Origin: Mesobacterium pallidum
GTDB lineage: Bacteria; Pseudomonadota; Alphaproteobacteria; Rhodobacterales; Rhodobacteraceae
Direction of reading: 5' to 3'
NCBI RefSeq assembly: GCF_019966535.1
Contig: NZ_JAIMID010000024.1
Span: forward strand, 11,845-63,088
Length of the DNA stretch: 51,244 nucleotides
Shown here: positions 7,401-16,616 of the stretch, piece by piece
Layout: every line of letters starts with the position of its first letter
How positions within the stretch are numbered: the stretch's first letter is position 1
The notes under the pieces: generated by a model
Databases searched by the model: none
The model's input: the letters and a program-made list of their open reading frames with translations, nothing else
Told to the model about the DNA's origin: nothing
Made by a program: the position numbers and the translations under genes

Positions 7401-9938
7401 TTATTCTCGGGCGACAACCGTGTTGTACAAGCCATAGCTCGACAGACCCTCGTGACTATCAATCCCAGTATAATTCAATGATGCATCTTCGTATCGGCGG
7501 AAGGCAAAGACCGCCTGATTCATTTGTTCGGTGTTGAACACCTTGAGCCGGACCAGGAGATGAAAATCCTGAACCGTCAGTCCGGTGACTGTCCTAAATA
7601 GATCGGGTTCAAGCTTTGTGATCACATCCTGAAGAGTGTTTTCGCGGAAGTCCGTCAGGTACATGAACGCAGGAATGCGGGTGGCGAACTTGATCAGCTT
7701 TTCTTGGACCAACTTTCGTGTCGACTTGTATTCCTTTTCTTCAGCGGTCAGCTCTTTCTTTTCTTTTGGGGTCAGGTCGCGGTCTTTGGCCTTTGCCTTC
7801 AGGTCTTTGACCTTCTCACTCTTGTTGATAATGGTCTCGATGACGTTGTCGCCAAGGGCGCGCCAGCCCTCGATGCGCTCAACAGCGGCCATCGCTTCAG
7901 GGTTATCCATGATCCGACGCAAAGTGTCGTTATCGACGTTGACCAGCAGTGCACTTTCCCATTTCCGGGCCAGCAGCGTTGCAGATGTTCCCGCCATTGC
8001 GATGTCGAGGATTCCGCCCGCGTCAACCTGGTACATGTTCGCGCCATCATAGGCGAGCACCGGCAGGAACGACACAAGCTCCTTCACGGCGTTCTCAGGG
8101 TTCGCCTCGTTTGGTGACAGGCCTATCCCGTATTCGGACAACTGTCGCAAGGCGCGGGTTGGCGCAAAGTCGAACACGAAGCACACTGGCTTCAGGATTT
8201 CTTCTTCATGCGGGTTGTCTCCGTTTGGGTTCTTGATGGACCAGGGAGATTGCACCCGGAAGGCCGCCTGAAAATATGTCTCGGGAGATTTCAGGTTGCG
8301 CAGCATGAGGATGGACGACCACTGCTTGACAGTGACGCCCGTGGTCAGCTTGCCGCATGACAGGGTTATGCTCTTGCTATCAAAACCGCTTCCGATCGCC
8401 CGACGCACGGGCGGCAGGGCTTCAAGCCCGATCCCGGCGCTCGCACCGGCGGCGCTGATGACCTTGTAATCATGCCAGAAAGTATTCTGGCGCTCGGTCA
8501 ACAAGTTTTCCATTGCATGACAGGCGGCCACGTTCGGCAGGAACCAGAACGAATGTTGCAGGTAGGGCAAAAGCCGCACGTCAGAATAGGGGAACGGCGG
8601 GCGCGTTCCGGTCTTCAGGCTGTCTACTGTGCCTGGTGCATATTGTCCCCGGATGATGTCCAACCATTTCTGAACATCGCTCTTGTGCTTGAACTGCGCC
8701 TTGCTACCGGTCCCGGTGGCCGCGAAAAACTCGTTCAGATCAAACTCGTCGAACTCTCCGGCGCTGGCAATGGCAAGCAGCTCGTCGGGCATCTGATAGG
8801 TCAGAAGCCGCATCTGCGGCAGGGCACCGTAAGGATTCCATTGGTCCGGGTTTGCGGCAGCAAAGGCAGCTTTGGCGCGCTGCTCGTCGGTGTAGGTCCA
8901 GTTGAAAATCTGCTCTTCGATGAACTCGCCCGTGGACAGGGCCTTGAAAGGTGTCCCTGACAGATAGAGATAGGCCTCTGTCGTGATTGGCAGAAACTCG
9001 GTTTCAGGTTCCAGCGGCTCTTGTAGGTCCGCGATCCGGTCCTTCAGCTTTTTCGCATCCTCAAGCCGGGCTTCCTCGCGGGCGATCTCATCCTCTTCCC
9101 CTGCGAACAACTCTTTCGCCGTCTCGCGCCATGCGCCGAAATGGTATTCATCAAAGACCACAAGGTCCCAGTTTTCGGTGTGGAGCCATTCGTTCTTGGC
9201 CTTGATGTTTCCGCGTGCATCGCGGCCCAGAAGGTCCTGAAACGAGCCGAAATAGACTACCGGTTTGTTCCGGTCGATCTGTGTCGGGTCGCCGCCGGTC
9301 TTGACTGACAGATACTGCCAGCCGTCAAAATCTGCGTGGTTTTCCAGATCGCTTTGCCAGGCGTCTTCGACGGCTGGCTTGAAGGTTACCACCAGGACGC
9401 GTTTCGCCCCCATCTTCTTGGCGAGCTGATACGAGGTGAAGGTCTTGCCGAAGCGCATCTTGGCGTTCCACAAAAAGCGTGGAACGGCGTGCATGTCCTC
9501 TTCCCAGCGGGAATGATAGTAGGCATGGGTTTGCCTGACGGCCTCTGCCTGTTCCTGGCGCATGGGAAAGGTTTGATGGTGCGTGCCGCTGAACCGTAGG
9601 CCAGTGCGCAGCTCTGTCAGCACAGTCTGAACATCGGCCAGGGTGCAGCGCATCCATTCCAGGCTCGTGTTCTCGACCCCCTTACGGATCAGCGCAGCGC
9701 GCACCTCATGGTCGGTAAAGATGGTGCCATCCTCGCGCTCGGCAGGTTCGTCCAGCTCAATCCGGAAATTGGTAATCGCCGCCGTGCGCAGCTGTTCGGC
9801 CACCCGCCGCTGCACATCCCGCGTAGTCTGTCCGACCTTCAGCAGGCCTTCATGGGCCTCATCCGCGATGGAATAAGCGTAGATGCGCGGACGCGCTTCC
9901 GGCTTTGGGGAGAGGATGTCGTCGATAGTTTTCGACAT
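7401..9938 (-). CDS. SF2 helicase with N-terminal GIY-YIG-like domain (restriction subunit)
   Basis: An 845-aa protein. Residues 15-55 (RIYAYSIADEAHEGLLKVGQTTR) resemble the T5orf172/GIY-YIG fold. A superfamily 2 ATPase follows, with NAKMRFGKT as Walker A, DEYH as Walker B/DExH, SGTP as motif III and a QAAFRVQSPW motif VI. The C-terminus is a helical, lysine-rich tail. It probably cleaves and translocates along unmodified DNA as the Res subunit. The start ATG overlaps the stop of the methylase gene (TGATG), with GGAGG upstream, so all three genes 12219-7401 form one coupled operon. Confidence 0.85.
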   Translation of the reverse strand: MSKTIDDILSPKPEARPRIYAYSIADEAHEGLLKVGQTTRDVQRRVAEQLRTAAITNFRIELDEPAEREDGTIFTDHEVRAALIRKGVENTSLEWMRCTLADVQTVLTELRTGLRFSGTHHQTFPMRQEQAEAVRQTHAYYHSRWEEDMHAVPRFLWNAKMRFGKTFTSYQLAKKMGAKRVLVVTFKPAVEDAWQSDLENHADFDGWQYLSVKTGGDPTQIDRNKPVVYFGSFQDLLGRDARGNIKAKNEWLHTENWDLVVFDEYHFGAWRETAKELFAGEEDEIAREEARLEDAKKLKDRIADLQEPLEPETEFLPITTEAYLYLSGTPFKALSTGEFIEEQIFNWTYTDEQRAKAAFAAANPDQWNPYGALPQMRLLTYQMPDELLAIASAGEFDEFDLNEFFAATGTGSKAQFKHKSDVQKWLDIIRGQYAPGTVDSLKTGTRPPFPYSDVRLLPYLQHSFWFLPNVAACHAMENLLTERQNTFWHDYKVISAAGASAGIGLEALPPVRRAIGSGFDSKSITLSCGKLTTGVTVKQWSSILMLRNLKSPETYFQAAFRVQSPWSIKNPNGDNPHEEEILKPVCFVFDFAPTRALRQLSEYGIGLSPNEANPENAVKELVSFLPVLAYDGANMYQVDAGGILDIAMAGTSATLLARKWESALLVNVDNDTLRRIMDNPEAMAAVERIEGWRALGDNVIETIINKSEKVKDLKAKAKDRDLTPKEKKELTAEEKEYKSTRKLVQEKLIKFATRIPAFMYLTDFRENTLQDVITKLEPDLFRTVTGLTVQDFHLLVRLKVFNTEQMNQAVFAFRRYEDASLNYTGIDSHEGLSSYGLYNTVVARE

Positions 9939-11572
9939 CAATCCTCCGCCGGATTCTCGAACAGGTCCATGTCCATGGGCCGCACGATCTTTTCGACAAA
10001 GGCGATTTCGTCTTCGGTCAGACCGTATTTTTCATAGAGCATCTCGTCGGTCCACTGGCGATCCCAAGTCTGTCTGGGAACGAAAGTGTAGACTTTCCGC
10101 GTGACGTGTTGAGACGACTTATGCAAGAGCACCAAGAATCGCGCCAGGCGGCATGAAATGTAGCTCAGTGCGCTCTTGGCTTCGGTTTCGGTATCGAGCG
10201 GTCCCATTGAAAGATAGGTTTCCGAGGATACTGTGCCGGGGCCAGCGATGAACGGAGTGCTGATGATCCGGTGCGGATATGTATCGCGGTTTCCAGTGCC
10301 GGGCGCTGCATACCCTGCAAAGAGCTTCCACTTGTCGATCAGATGTGCGCCCCCTTCGACCTGTTCTCGCGAAACAAATCCAGTGCCACCATTCTGATAG
10401 ATCAGAAGATCATTCGGCTTCTTTGTCTTGCGACCTTTAAAGAAGGTTCTGAACCCAAATACTCTGGCCGAACTGACCATCGTGTCAAAACGTCGGTCCT
10501 CTGGCAGCGCGAGCGTATCGGCTTGCCCCGTTTCAACCTGCATCACCTTTTTCAGGATGGAAACGCCTTCATTGAACCGAATGAAGATTTCCGCGCCCCT
10601 TTCCAAGAGTGGACGGGTGGCCTCGGAGACAGGCCAATCCTTGAAATTCGTCGAGATTTTGCACTCCCCAGGGTGATCTCTATCCCACAGAAAATAGCAG
10701 ACGCCGCCCTTTAGACCGACGCCGGGAAAAACATCCGCCGCGCTCAGATAGTCGGTTATCGAACGCAAACGATTGTCAGACAGCATTGACTGCCTAAAAT
10801 CGTCAAGCCCTTTGCCGCCTGCAAACCAGCGCGAGGGGATGACCATCGTAAGGTATCGTGGTTCAAGATTCTTGGCTTGCTCGACGAACTTCTGATAGAT
10901 CGGAGCAGCGCTTGTCCCGTGACCGCCATCATCCAACTGATATGGCGGATTACCTATGATTACATCGAATTGCATTTCGCCTCCAAACAGCTCGGCGATC
11001 CGAGTCTTGATGTTGTCTGTATGTATGAACGCATACGCGTGGGATTCGCGGTCTTCGCCCCGGTCCAGAGTCGCTTTGCTGGCCCCGCAGTATTTGCACT
11101 TATCTTGCGTGGCCCAAGTGTGCTCTGTCCGCTCGAACCAGATATTCCCGACTTCACTGTTGAACCGACGCGTCACGGAGTGCTGCCCGTTGGCGAATTT
11201 CGAGCAATAAACGCTGCGCCGGGCCATCAAGCTTGTTAGCTGGGTGGTTCCAATGCCAAATACTTGCTGGGTCAGGATGTGGTCCACCCGCTCCTGAAGG
11301 TTCGGAATCTCGCTTTCCAACCCCATGATCAGGCGCTTTGTAATTTCTCGCAGGAACACCCCTGACTTTGTGAAGGGATCAAGAAATTTGACAGTCTGGT
11401 CAGCCCAGATATCCGCGCCATCATGATCGGCCGCCCAAGAGGCGGACACGGTGTCCAGCATCTGGCTGGCAAACACCGGCGGAGTGAACACCTCGTCGTT
11501 CGACAGGTTTGCGATACAGGTCAGGACATCCGGGTTGCGCCCACGTAGGGCAAAGCCCTCTTCAACATTCAT
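9938..11572 (-). CDS. Eco57I-like adenine methyltransferase / specificity protein
   Basis: A 544-aa protein with catalytic motif IV NPPYQLDDGG, characteristic of N6-adenine methyltransferases. An N-terminal EVFTPPVFASQMLD segment precedes FLDPFTKSGVFL, which looks like a degraded motif I. A CKYC putative zinc knuckle lies in between, and a long C-terminal region probably recognises the target. It overlaps the upstream gene by ATGA. It may supply DNA recognition and catalysis for modification, with the SAM site possibly shared with the upstream subunit. Confidence 0.82.
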   Translation of the reverse strand: MNVEEGFALRGRNPDVLTCIANLSNDEVFTPPVFASQMLDTVSASWAADHDGADIWADQTVKFLDPFTKSGVFLREITKRLIMGLESEIPNLQERVDHILTQQVFGIGTTQLTSLMARRSVYCSKFANGQHSVTRRFNSEVGNIWFERTEHTWATQDKCKYCGASKATLDRGEDRESHAYAFIHTDNIKTRIAELFGGEMQFDVIIGNPPYQLDDGGHGTSAAPIYQKFVEQAKNLEPRYLTMVIPSRWFAGGKGLDDFRQSMLSDNRLRSITDYLSAADVFPGVGLKGGVCYFLWDRDHPGECKISTNFKDWPVSEATRPLLERGAEIFIRFNEGVSILKKVMQVETGQADTLALPEDRRFDTMVSSARVFGFRTFFKGRKTKKPNDLLIYQNGGTGFVSREQVEGGAHLIDKWKLFAGYAAPGTGNRDTYPHRIISTPFIAGPGTVSSETYLSMGPLDTETEAKSALSYISCRLARFLVLLHKSSQHVTRKVYTFVPRQTWDRQWTDEMLYEKYGLTEDEIAFVEKIVRPMDMDLFENPAED

Positions 11573-12219
11573 GCGGCCTCCTGCGGGTTGCCGCCCCGTG
11601 CAGCCAGATCACGAACGGTCATCGGCGGATACGTTCTGGTCGGCGTGAAAATCTCATGCTTGCCCAAGTGAGAGAACAAGGTTCCTTCGGCGCTGAAGGC
11701 CGACGAGCCCGTCAGTACGTCCAGCCGGAAATCCCGCCGTTGGAACTTGCCCTTGCCCAGATACCCCCATTCAGAAAAGGTGATCGGCGCGCCGTCATAC
11801 CCCTTCATCGACAGGGCATCACCCTGGATCAGGTTCAGTGACAGCACATGGGAGGCGGCCCCATACAGATCATCGCTTTCGTCGATCCGCAGGTAATCGG
11901 CCAGCACTTCGAGCATGTTGGCGCGGCATTCGATAATGTTGTCTTCCAAAATCTCGATGCCGTAAGCGCACATGAGGCCGAGAAGTGCGTATTGCCGCTT
12001 TTCAAATTCGGATTTCCCGAATTTCAATTCGACTGCGCACAACTTCCGCTTCAGCACCTTTACAAGGAAATTGCCGCTGCCACAGGCAGGTTCCAGAAAC
12101 CGCGAGTCGATCCGCTCCGACTCTTCTTTCACCAGATCAAGCATAGCATCCACCATCCATTCCGGGGTGAATACTTCGCCATGATCGGCTACGCGTTTTT
12201 TCGACTTGATCAGGCTCAT
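11569..12219 (-). CDS. N6-DNA methylase SAM-binding subunit (lacks motif IV)
   Basis: A 216-aa protein with EVFTPEWMVDAMLD, a clear SAM-binding motif I FLEPACGSGNFL, motif II YGIEILEDN and motif III LIQGDAL. The NPPY/NPPF catalytic motif is absent. It is the first gene of the three-gene operon and is coupled to the next one, which has NPPY but a weak motif I. A two-chain methyltransferase is the simplest reading. No strong ribosome site is visible before ATG 12219. Confidence 0.8.
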   Translation of the reverse strand: MSLIKSKKRVADHGEVFTPEWMVDAMLDLVKEESERIDSRFLEPACGSGNFLVKVLKRKLCAVELKFGKSEFEKRQYALLGLMCAYGIEILEDNIIECRANMLEVLADYLRIDESDDLYGAASHVLSLNLIQGDALSMKGYDGAPITFSEWGYLGKGKFQRRDFRLDVLTGSSAFSAEGTLFSHLGKHEIFTPTRTYPPMTVRDLAARGGNPQEAA

Positions 12220-12309
12220 GGTTTATTCATGTCAGCAGGCAATGCTTTATCCAAGGGCGTATTGATTTATTTGGCGAAATGCCCGCGCACCCCCGCGCCA
12301 GAATGCCCC

Positions 12310-12525
12310 TCATTCTAGACGCTCAGCGATCCACATCTTGATCAGTGCCTGACGGGTGATGCCGAGCTTCTGGGCCTGCCGGTCCAGGCCTGCGACGACC
12401 CAGGTCGGGAAATCCACGTTCACCCGCTTCGCCTCGACATTGAGGCGGCGCGCCTTTGTCCAATCGACATGGGCGGACATGTCTTCGCCCGCGTCGAAGC
12501 GTTCGTCGAATTCAGTCGCCTTCAT
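12310..12525 (-). CDS. brnA: BrnA-type antitoxin
   Basis: A 71-aa CopG/ribbon-helix-helix-like antitoxin. The core KRVNVDFPTWVVAGLDRQAQK with the following TRQALIKMWIAERL helix is typical of BrnA C-terminal DNA-binding regions. ATG 12525 has GGAGA 10 bp upstream, and the gene overlaps the end of brnT. BrnA neutralises BrnT by direct binding, and the complex represses its own promoter. On a plasmid it acts as an addiction module. Confidence 0.88.
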   Translation of the reverse strand: MKATEFDERFDAGEDMSAHVDWTKARRLNVEAKRVNVDFPTWVVAGLDRQAQKLGITRQALIKMWIAERLE

Positions 12526-12775
12526 AGTGGTCAATCTCCTGCTTGCGAGCGCGGCGCACGGAGATGATCCGCACCCGGTCGCTCCGGTATGTGTAGACAG
12601 CCGTCCAGTGTCTGGCCCCGATCATGCCAACCGCCAGAAAGCGTGGCTCATCCGTGACGTTGGCGGGGGCCTCGATCAGATAGGGATCATCCCAGAGGGC
12701 CTGGGCCTCATCAAAGTCGATCCCGTGCTTTTCACGGTTCGCGGCGCTTTTGTCGGGGTCATACTCGAACTTCAT
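12512..12775 (-). CDS. brnT: BrnT-type ribonuclease toxin
   Basis: An 87-aa protein with the BrnT signature FEYDPDKSAANREKHGIDF at the start and the conserved end IISVRRARKQEIDHYE. BrnT has a RelE-like fold and degrades RNA, halting growth. Here toxin precedes antitoxin, the usual BrnTA order. ATG 12775 matches family N-termini better than the TTG three codons upstream. The AT-rich stretch just upstream (12785-12820) should hold the autoregulated promoter. Confidence 0.9.
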   Translation of the reverse strand: MKFEYDPDKSAANREKHGIDFDEAQALWDDPYLIEAPANVTDEPRFLAVGMIGARHWTAVYTYRSDRVRIISVRRARKQEIDHYEGD

Positions 12776-12855
12776 GAAGGGCAATATATGTTGAAAATGG
12801 TATAATTACTATACTTTTCAGCCGATCGAGAAGCTTGTGCGAGTCCGTCACGCTA

Positions 12856-13116
12856 TCACCTGAACATCGCCAGTTGCTGGGGCTCCACCCAGTAGCCTCG
12901 CTGACGCTTGGAGGCTTCCAGTGTGACCAGAGCCGCAACGGCCTGGTTCTCGTCCTCGAACCAATCCATCCGAACCTGACCGCCCTGCCCTATGCGGCCC
13001 CATTCGCGGTACAGCGTCCATTCGCCGAACAGGTTCGGCATGACCGCCATCCGGTAGAACCGGGCCATTTTCTGCGCAGGCTGGCGTTTCTCAAGATAGG
13101 TCTGCATGGCTGTCAC
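12856..13116 (-). CDS. WGR-domain protein
   Basis: An 86-aa single WGR domain with the hallmark LYREWGRIGQGGQVR motif. WGR domains bind nucleic acid in PARPs and some bacterial proteins. GTG 13116 overlaps the integrase stop (GTGA), so it is co-translated with the integrase. An ATG lies three codons in. Its role with the integrase is unknown; a DNA-binding accessory factor is a guess. Confidence 0.82.
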   Translation of the reverse strand: MTAMQTYLEKRQPAQKMARFYRMAVMPNLFGEWTLYREWGRIGQGGQVRMDWFEDENQAVAALVTLEASKRQRGYWVEPQQLAMFR

Positions 13117-13742
13117 AGGTGATACTTGCGCGCAATTTCGAGGGCTTCAGCCTGTTCGGTTCCGATGTATTCCTTGGTGCTTTCAATACTGGCATGGCCG
13201 AGCAGCAGCTGGGCCGCGCGCAGGTTGCCAGTCTGCTGGTAGATATGGGTCGGGAAGGTCCGGCGCAGCGAATGCAGGCCGTAGAGGCTGGGATCGAGGC
13301 GAGCCTTCTCCAGCCAGACCCGGAACAGCCGCCAGAGCTGACTTTCACTGAGATGGGACTGAGACCAGCGTACCCCTTGCCCTGTAAACAGCCAGCCGTG
13401 CAACGGCTTTTCTGAAGCTGCGAGGTAGGCGCGCAGGCTGTCGCGCGTGCCCGAGGACAGGCGCGCCTGGACCGGGCGCGTATTGCGCGTCTCGGTCTTC
13501 TTCTGCCGGATTTCGACGATCTCGCGCACCCCTGCCGGGGTGGCCACATCCGAAACCCGCAGGCGCACCAGGTCAGACCCCCGGAAGCTCGTATCGAGAG
13601 CGACGTTGAACAGCGCCAGATCGCGCAAGGCGCGCTCTTGGCGCAGGATCAGCCGGATCAGTGCCACCTGGTCGGGCGTGAGGGGTGGCTTCTTGCCCAC
13701 AACACGGCCCTTGTTCCAGGTGGTCTCGGAGGTGGCTGACAT
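13113..13742 (-). CDS. Small tyrosine recombinase/integrase
   Basis: A 209-aa recombinase made of little more than a catalytic domain. Arg is in SFRGSDLVRL, HxxR is HSLRR, the second His is LLGHAS, and the nucleophile is in KEYIG. It lacks the usual arm-binding domain. ATG 13742 is preferred over the TTG upstream. An inverted repeat (13754-13791) covers its promoter, and two related palindromes flank the chromate genes just upstream, making this enzyme the obvious candidate for acting on them. Confidence 0.88.
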   Translation of the reverse strand: MSATSETTWNKGRVVGKKPPLTPDQVALIRLILRQERALRDLALFNVALDTSFRGSDLVRLRVSDVATPAGVREIVEIRQKKTETRNTRPVQARLSSGTRDSLRAYLAASEKPLHGWLFTGQGVRWSQSHLSESQLWRLFRVWLEKARLDPSLYGLHSLRRTFPTHIYQQTGNLRAAQLLLGHASIESTKEYIGTEQAEALEIARKYHL

Positions 13743-13753
13743 GGGCAAATCCT

Positions 13754-13791
13754 TGCAAGGTTATATGGATATATTACCCATAAACCTTGCA
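13754..13791. repeat. Inverted repeat TGCAAGGTT / AACCTTGCA at integrase promoter
   Basis: Perfect 9-bp arms separated by 20 AT-rich bases, 12 bp upstream of the integrase start. The arm differs by one base from the TGCAAGCTT arm of the palindromes at 13860-13891 and 16617-16644. It could be an operator or accessory binding site for the integrase. Confidence 0.65.
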
Positions 13792-13859
13792 TGATGGAAG
13801 TGGCGTATTGCGAGATACTGCACTTTCCCCATGTTTTGTTGGGTTTTTGGTTTGGGTCC

Positions 13860-13891
13860 TCATGCAAGCTTCTAATAAAAAGCTCGCATGA
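13860..13891. repeat. Recombinase-core-like palindrome, left of chromate genes
   Basis: Arms TCATGCAAGCTT and AAGCTCGCATGA (11 of 12 bp complementary) around an 8-bp spacer CTAATAAA. Two inverted arms around a 6-8 bp centre is the form of tyrosine-recombinase core sites. It lies about 60 bp beyond the truncated end of chrC. Confidence 0.6.
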
Positions 13892-13953
13892 AGGTGTCGA
13901 TGCCGACCTTCGCTGCATGATGTACCAATGACTGCATCGCGGATTGCTGCCTT

Positions 13954-14238
13954 TCACCAACTGTTAATGCACGTCCGCTTTGCCTTAGGCCCCATCGGAG
14001 GGTTTGCTTGCTTCGCAATCAATGATCCAAGATCGGCTGTCGGCGATCCCGCCCGCCGGGAGGCCGCGATCTTGGTCTCGACCTCATTCAACGTTCGGAT
14101 GGACCCACCATAGGTGTCCTCGTAGTAGCGCTCCAGGAGTTCAGGCGTGAAGCCCTCAATCTTGTGCGCCTTGAACGGAAGTCCCCTCACAAAGTGCTCT
14201 TGGGTCGGTCCGTGCGCGGGCTTGGGAGTGTCTGTCAT
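13954..14238 (-). pseudogene. ChrC-like Fe/Mn superoxide dismutase, 3'-truncated
   Basis: The first 60 or so residues match the N-terminus of the Fe-Mn SODs encoded with chromate pumps (GLPFKAHKIEGFTPELLERYYEDTYGG, with the YYEDTYGG segment in place of the usual HHENNYGG). The remaining 34 codons are unrelated, and the metal-binding C-domain is missing (family length about 200 aa). It follows chrA by 49 bp in the same direction. The break lies near the left palindrome, suggesting that formation of that junction removed the rest. Confidence 0.7.
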
Positions 14239-14287
14239 CTCATGTCCTTTCAGTAGGTCGAAAATCTGGTGGGAAAAGGTGGGGGGC

Positions 14288-15580
14288 TCACAGAAAAAGT
14301 CTCAGAGCGGCCCCCAGTAACGCGGCAACGAGCAAAATCCTGATAATCCCCCAGTGCAGCCGGAACGCTAGAAAGCAGCTGAGCAGAAACAGCGCTACGG
14401 CGAGCCATTCGATTGTGGCGAGGTCCGGTCGCCACAAGGTCACAGGGCCCAGGGTCTCGCGGCTCACATTGGTGAACAACACGTGCAGCGCAAACCAGAG
14501 CGAAAGATTGAGGATGACACCGACGACCGCCGCAGTGATCGCCTTGAGCGCGCCTTTCAGCCTCGGTTGGTTCGAAATCCATTCGATGTAGGGCGCACCG
14601 GCAAATATCCATAGGAAACAGGGCGCGAACGTCACCCAAAGCGCCACCACGGCGGCGCTGAGGCCAAGCAGAAGTCCGCCTTCCTTGAACCCGGCGAGGA
14701 AGCCGACGAACTGCGTTACGAGGATGAGCGGGCCTGGCGTGGTCTCCGCCAGTCCGAGCGCGTCGACCATTTCGCCTGCCGTCAGCCAGCCGAACTGAAC
14801 AACGACATCCTGCGCCATATAGGCGAGAACCGCATATGCCCCGCCGAAGGTCACGACGGCGAGTGTGGAAAAAAACCTGCCTACCTCGACAAGAAGGTCC
14901 GGCGCGCCCAGCCAACCGAGGGCCAGCAATGGCAGAAGCCAGATCGCCATCCAGGTAGCAATTGTCAGGCCCGTCTTGCCTACCGAGACATGCGCCATGT
15001 CCACGGTTTGCCGATCCATGTCTGCGGTTCCCATGAACCAGCCGAACAGGCCCGCCATGAGAACGATCAACGGATAGGGGATCGATAGGAAGAATATCCC
15101 GACAAACGCCAGAGCGGCGATCACCCAATGCACTTTCTGCGACAGCGCTTTCTTGGCGACCCGCAACAATGCCTCGACGACGATCACCAGGACGGCGGCT
15201 TTGATGCCGTAAAACAGCGCCTCGACCAGTGGCACATTGCCATAGATGCTGTAGATCGCAGCAAGTGCCATGATCACGGCCGCGCCGGGAACGACAAAGA
15301 GCAACCCGGCGATAAGGCCGCCAATTGTGCCGTGAAGCCGCCACCCGGCATATGTGGCCAGTTGCATCGCCTCCGGACCGGGCAGCAGGATGCAAAAGCT
15401 CAACGCATTCAGGAATTGCTGCTCGGAGAGCCAGCTACGGTCTTCGACGACCTCCTTATGCATCAGTGCGATCTGGGCGGCAGGACCGCCGAAGGACAAG
15501 ATTCCGATTTTCCACCACACGCGGGTCGCGTCGGAGAGAGACGGAGCCAGGTCCGTCTGGACATCATTCATACTGCTCAT
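14288..15580 (-). CDS. chrA: Chromate efflux transporter ChrA
   Basis: A 430-aa inner-membrane protein of the long-chain CHR family with two homologous halves. SFGGPAAQIALMH and LLPGPEAMQLATY in the first half are echoed by TFGGAYAVLAYMAQ and ETTPGPLILVTQFVG in the second. About ten hydrophobic segments are visible. It exports chromate using the proton gradient. It starts 3 bp after chrB, so the pair is translationally linked. It is intact, so chromate resistance should work despite the broken chrC. Confidence 0.95.
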   Translation of the reverse strand: MSSMNDVQTDLAPSLSDATRVWWKIGILSFGGPAAQIALMHKEVVEDRSWLSEQQFLNALSFCILLPGPEAMQLATYAGWRLHGTIGGLIAGLLFVVPGAAVIMALAAIYSIYGNVPLVEALFYGIKAAVLVIVVEALLRVAKKALSQKVHWVIAALAFVGIFFLSIPYPLIVLMAGLFGWFMGTADMDRQTVDMAHVSVGKTGLTIATWMAIWLLPLLALGWLGAPDLLVEVGRFFSTLAVVTFGGAYAVLAYMAQDVVVQFGWLTAGEMVDALGLAETTPGPLILVTQFVGFLAGFKEGGLLLGLSAAVVALWVTFAPCFLWIFAGAPYIEWISNQPRLKGALKAITAAVVGVILNLSLWFALHVLFTNVSRETLGPVTLWRPDLATIEWLAVALFLLSCFLAFRLHWGIIRILLVAALLGAALRLFL

Positions 15581-15583
15581 GAC

Positions 15584-16402
15584 TCAAGCCTTTGTCGAAG
15601 CAGCAGGCCAGTCATGCCCTTCGCTCGTCGCGTCACGCGCCCATCGGTAAAAGGCATCGTAAAGCAGCATACCCGCGTCTAGTTGTTCCAGATCATCGCG
15701 GAACATGCGTGACAGACCCAAAGATGCTGCCAGAAGGCCAGCAGCCTCCGGTGCCAGATCATGTCTGTTGGTGTCGGCCCCGCGCACGATCACGGCCAAT
15801 CTCTCAAGCGCCTCATGGCCGATGCCGAACTCCTCGATCATGGTATCGAACGTGCAGGTTTCGCCGCGATGGCTCCAAAACACATCCTCGATGTCGAATG
15901 GGGTCGCATTGAAGCGCTCAGCCACGTTGCCCACCTGTGAGGCGGCAACAAACAGGATTTGTGCCTTTGGGTCGATAAAACGACGAATGAGCCAAGGACA
16001 GGCAATCCGGTCGATTTTTGGACGATGGCGCGTCACCCACACTGTGCGACCCAACGCGTCAAGCGGCGGCAGTTTGTCCGTTATCACCAACGGGAGCTTC
16101 GCGTCTCTCCATGCGAATTGCCCGCCTTCAAGGACTTCTGCATTAACTCCTGAAGCGCGCAGCAAGGCCGCAGCTCCCTGACTAATCTTGAGGCCCTTTT
16201 GACAATAGACCACCACTGACCGGTCTTTGAGCGTTTCGGCCAGATCAACGACAGAATTGAACGGGTGGCGGTAAGCTCCGGGAATGAGTCTTGGATCATC
16301 GTCGAAATCTTCATCGATGCGCACATCGAGAAGGGTTGGACAATAGGGAGTCCCAATCAGACGGGCCAGAGCAGATACGGGGATTTCATTGTACGACGCC
16401 AT
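15584..16402 (-). CDS. chrB: ChrB: rhodanese-ChrB domain chromate resistance protein
   Basis: A 272-aa protein. The N-terminal rhodanese-like domain (about 5-105) has the Cys loop VVVYCQKGLKIS. The C-terminal ChrB domain (about 118-265) includes VTRHRPKIDRIACPWLIRRFID. The start is ATG 16402 with GGAGG 7 bp upstream, rather than the longer reading. ChrB proteins sense chromate and regulate the operon; this rhodanese fusion is a common variant. It heads chrB-chrA-chrC'. The 250 bp upstream hold the promoter and the right palindrome. Confidence 0.92.
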   Translation of the reverse strand: MASYNEIPVSALARLIGTPYCPTLLDVRIDEDFDDDPRLIPGAYRHPFNSVVDLAETLKDRSVVVYCQKGLKISQGAAALLRASGVNAEVLEGGQFAWRDAKLPLVITDKLPPLDALGRTVWVTRHRPKIDRIACPWLIRRFIDPKAQILFVAASQVGNVAERFNATPFDIEDVFWSHRGETCTFDTMIEEFGIGHEALERLAVIVRGADTNRHDLAPEAAGLLAASLGLSRMFRDDLEQLDAGMLLYDAFYRWARDATSEGHDWPAASTKA

Positions 16403-16616
16403 AAAGCATCCTCCATGCAAAGAGCGAGAACTGGAAGGATGCAAGATTGGGCTGGCGCCTCACGGGGTTCTTGCGGACCCCTGAATTACTTTTCTAGATG
16501 CCATCGCTTCAAGTGTCAAACCCAAGAGCCGCCGTTGGCTGCATCGCAGAAATCCCGAAGTAAGGGCTCAAAACGGGATTTCGCTGCGTTGTCCATGAAA
16601 GTCTGCTGTCATGGCT

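Noticed and set aside
7401..12219. DISARM or BREX defence system
   Set aside because: The helicase-methylase set lacks the DUF1998, PLD, PglZ and BrxC/L partners that define those systems.
14250..15395. Long minus-strand reading frame overlapping chrA in another frame
   Set aside because: Arg/Gly-rich composition without motifs; it is a high-GC shadow of chrA.
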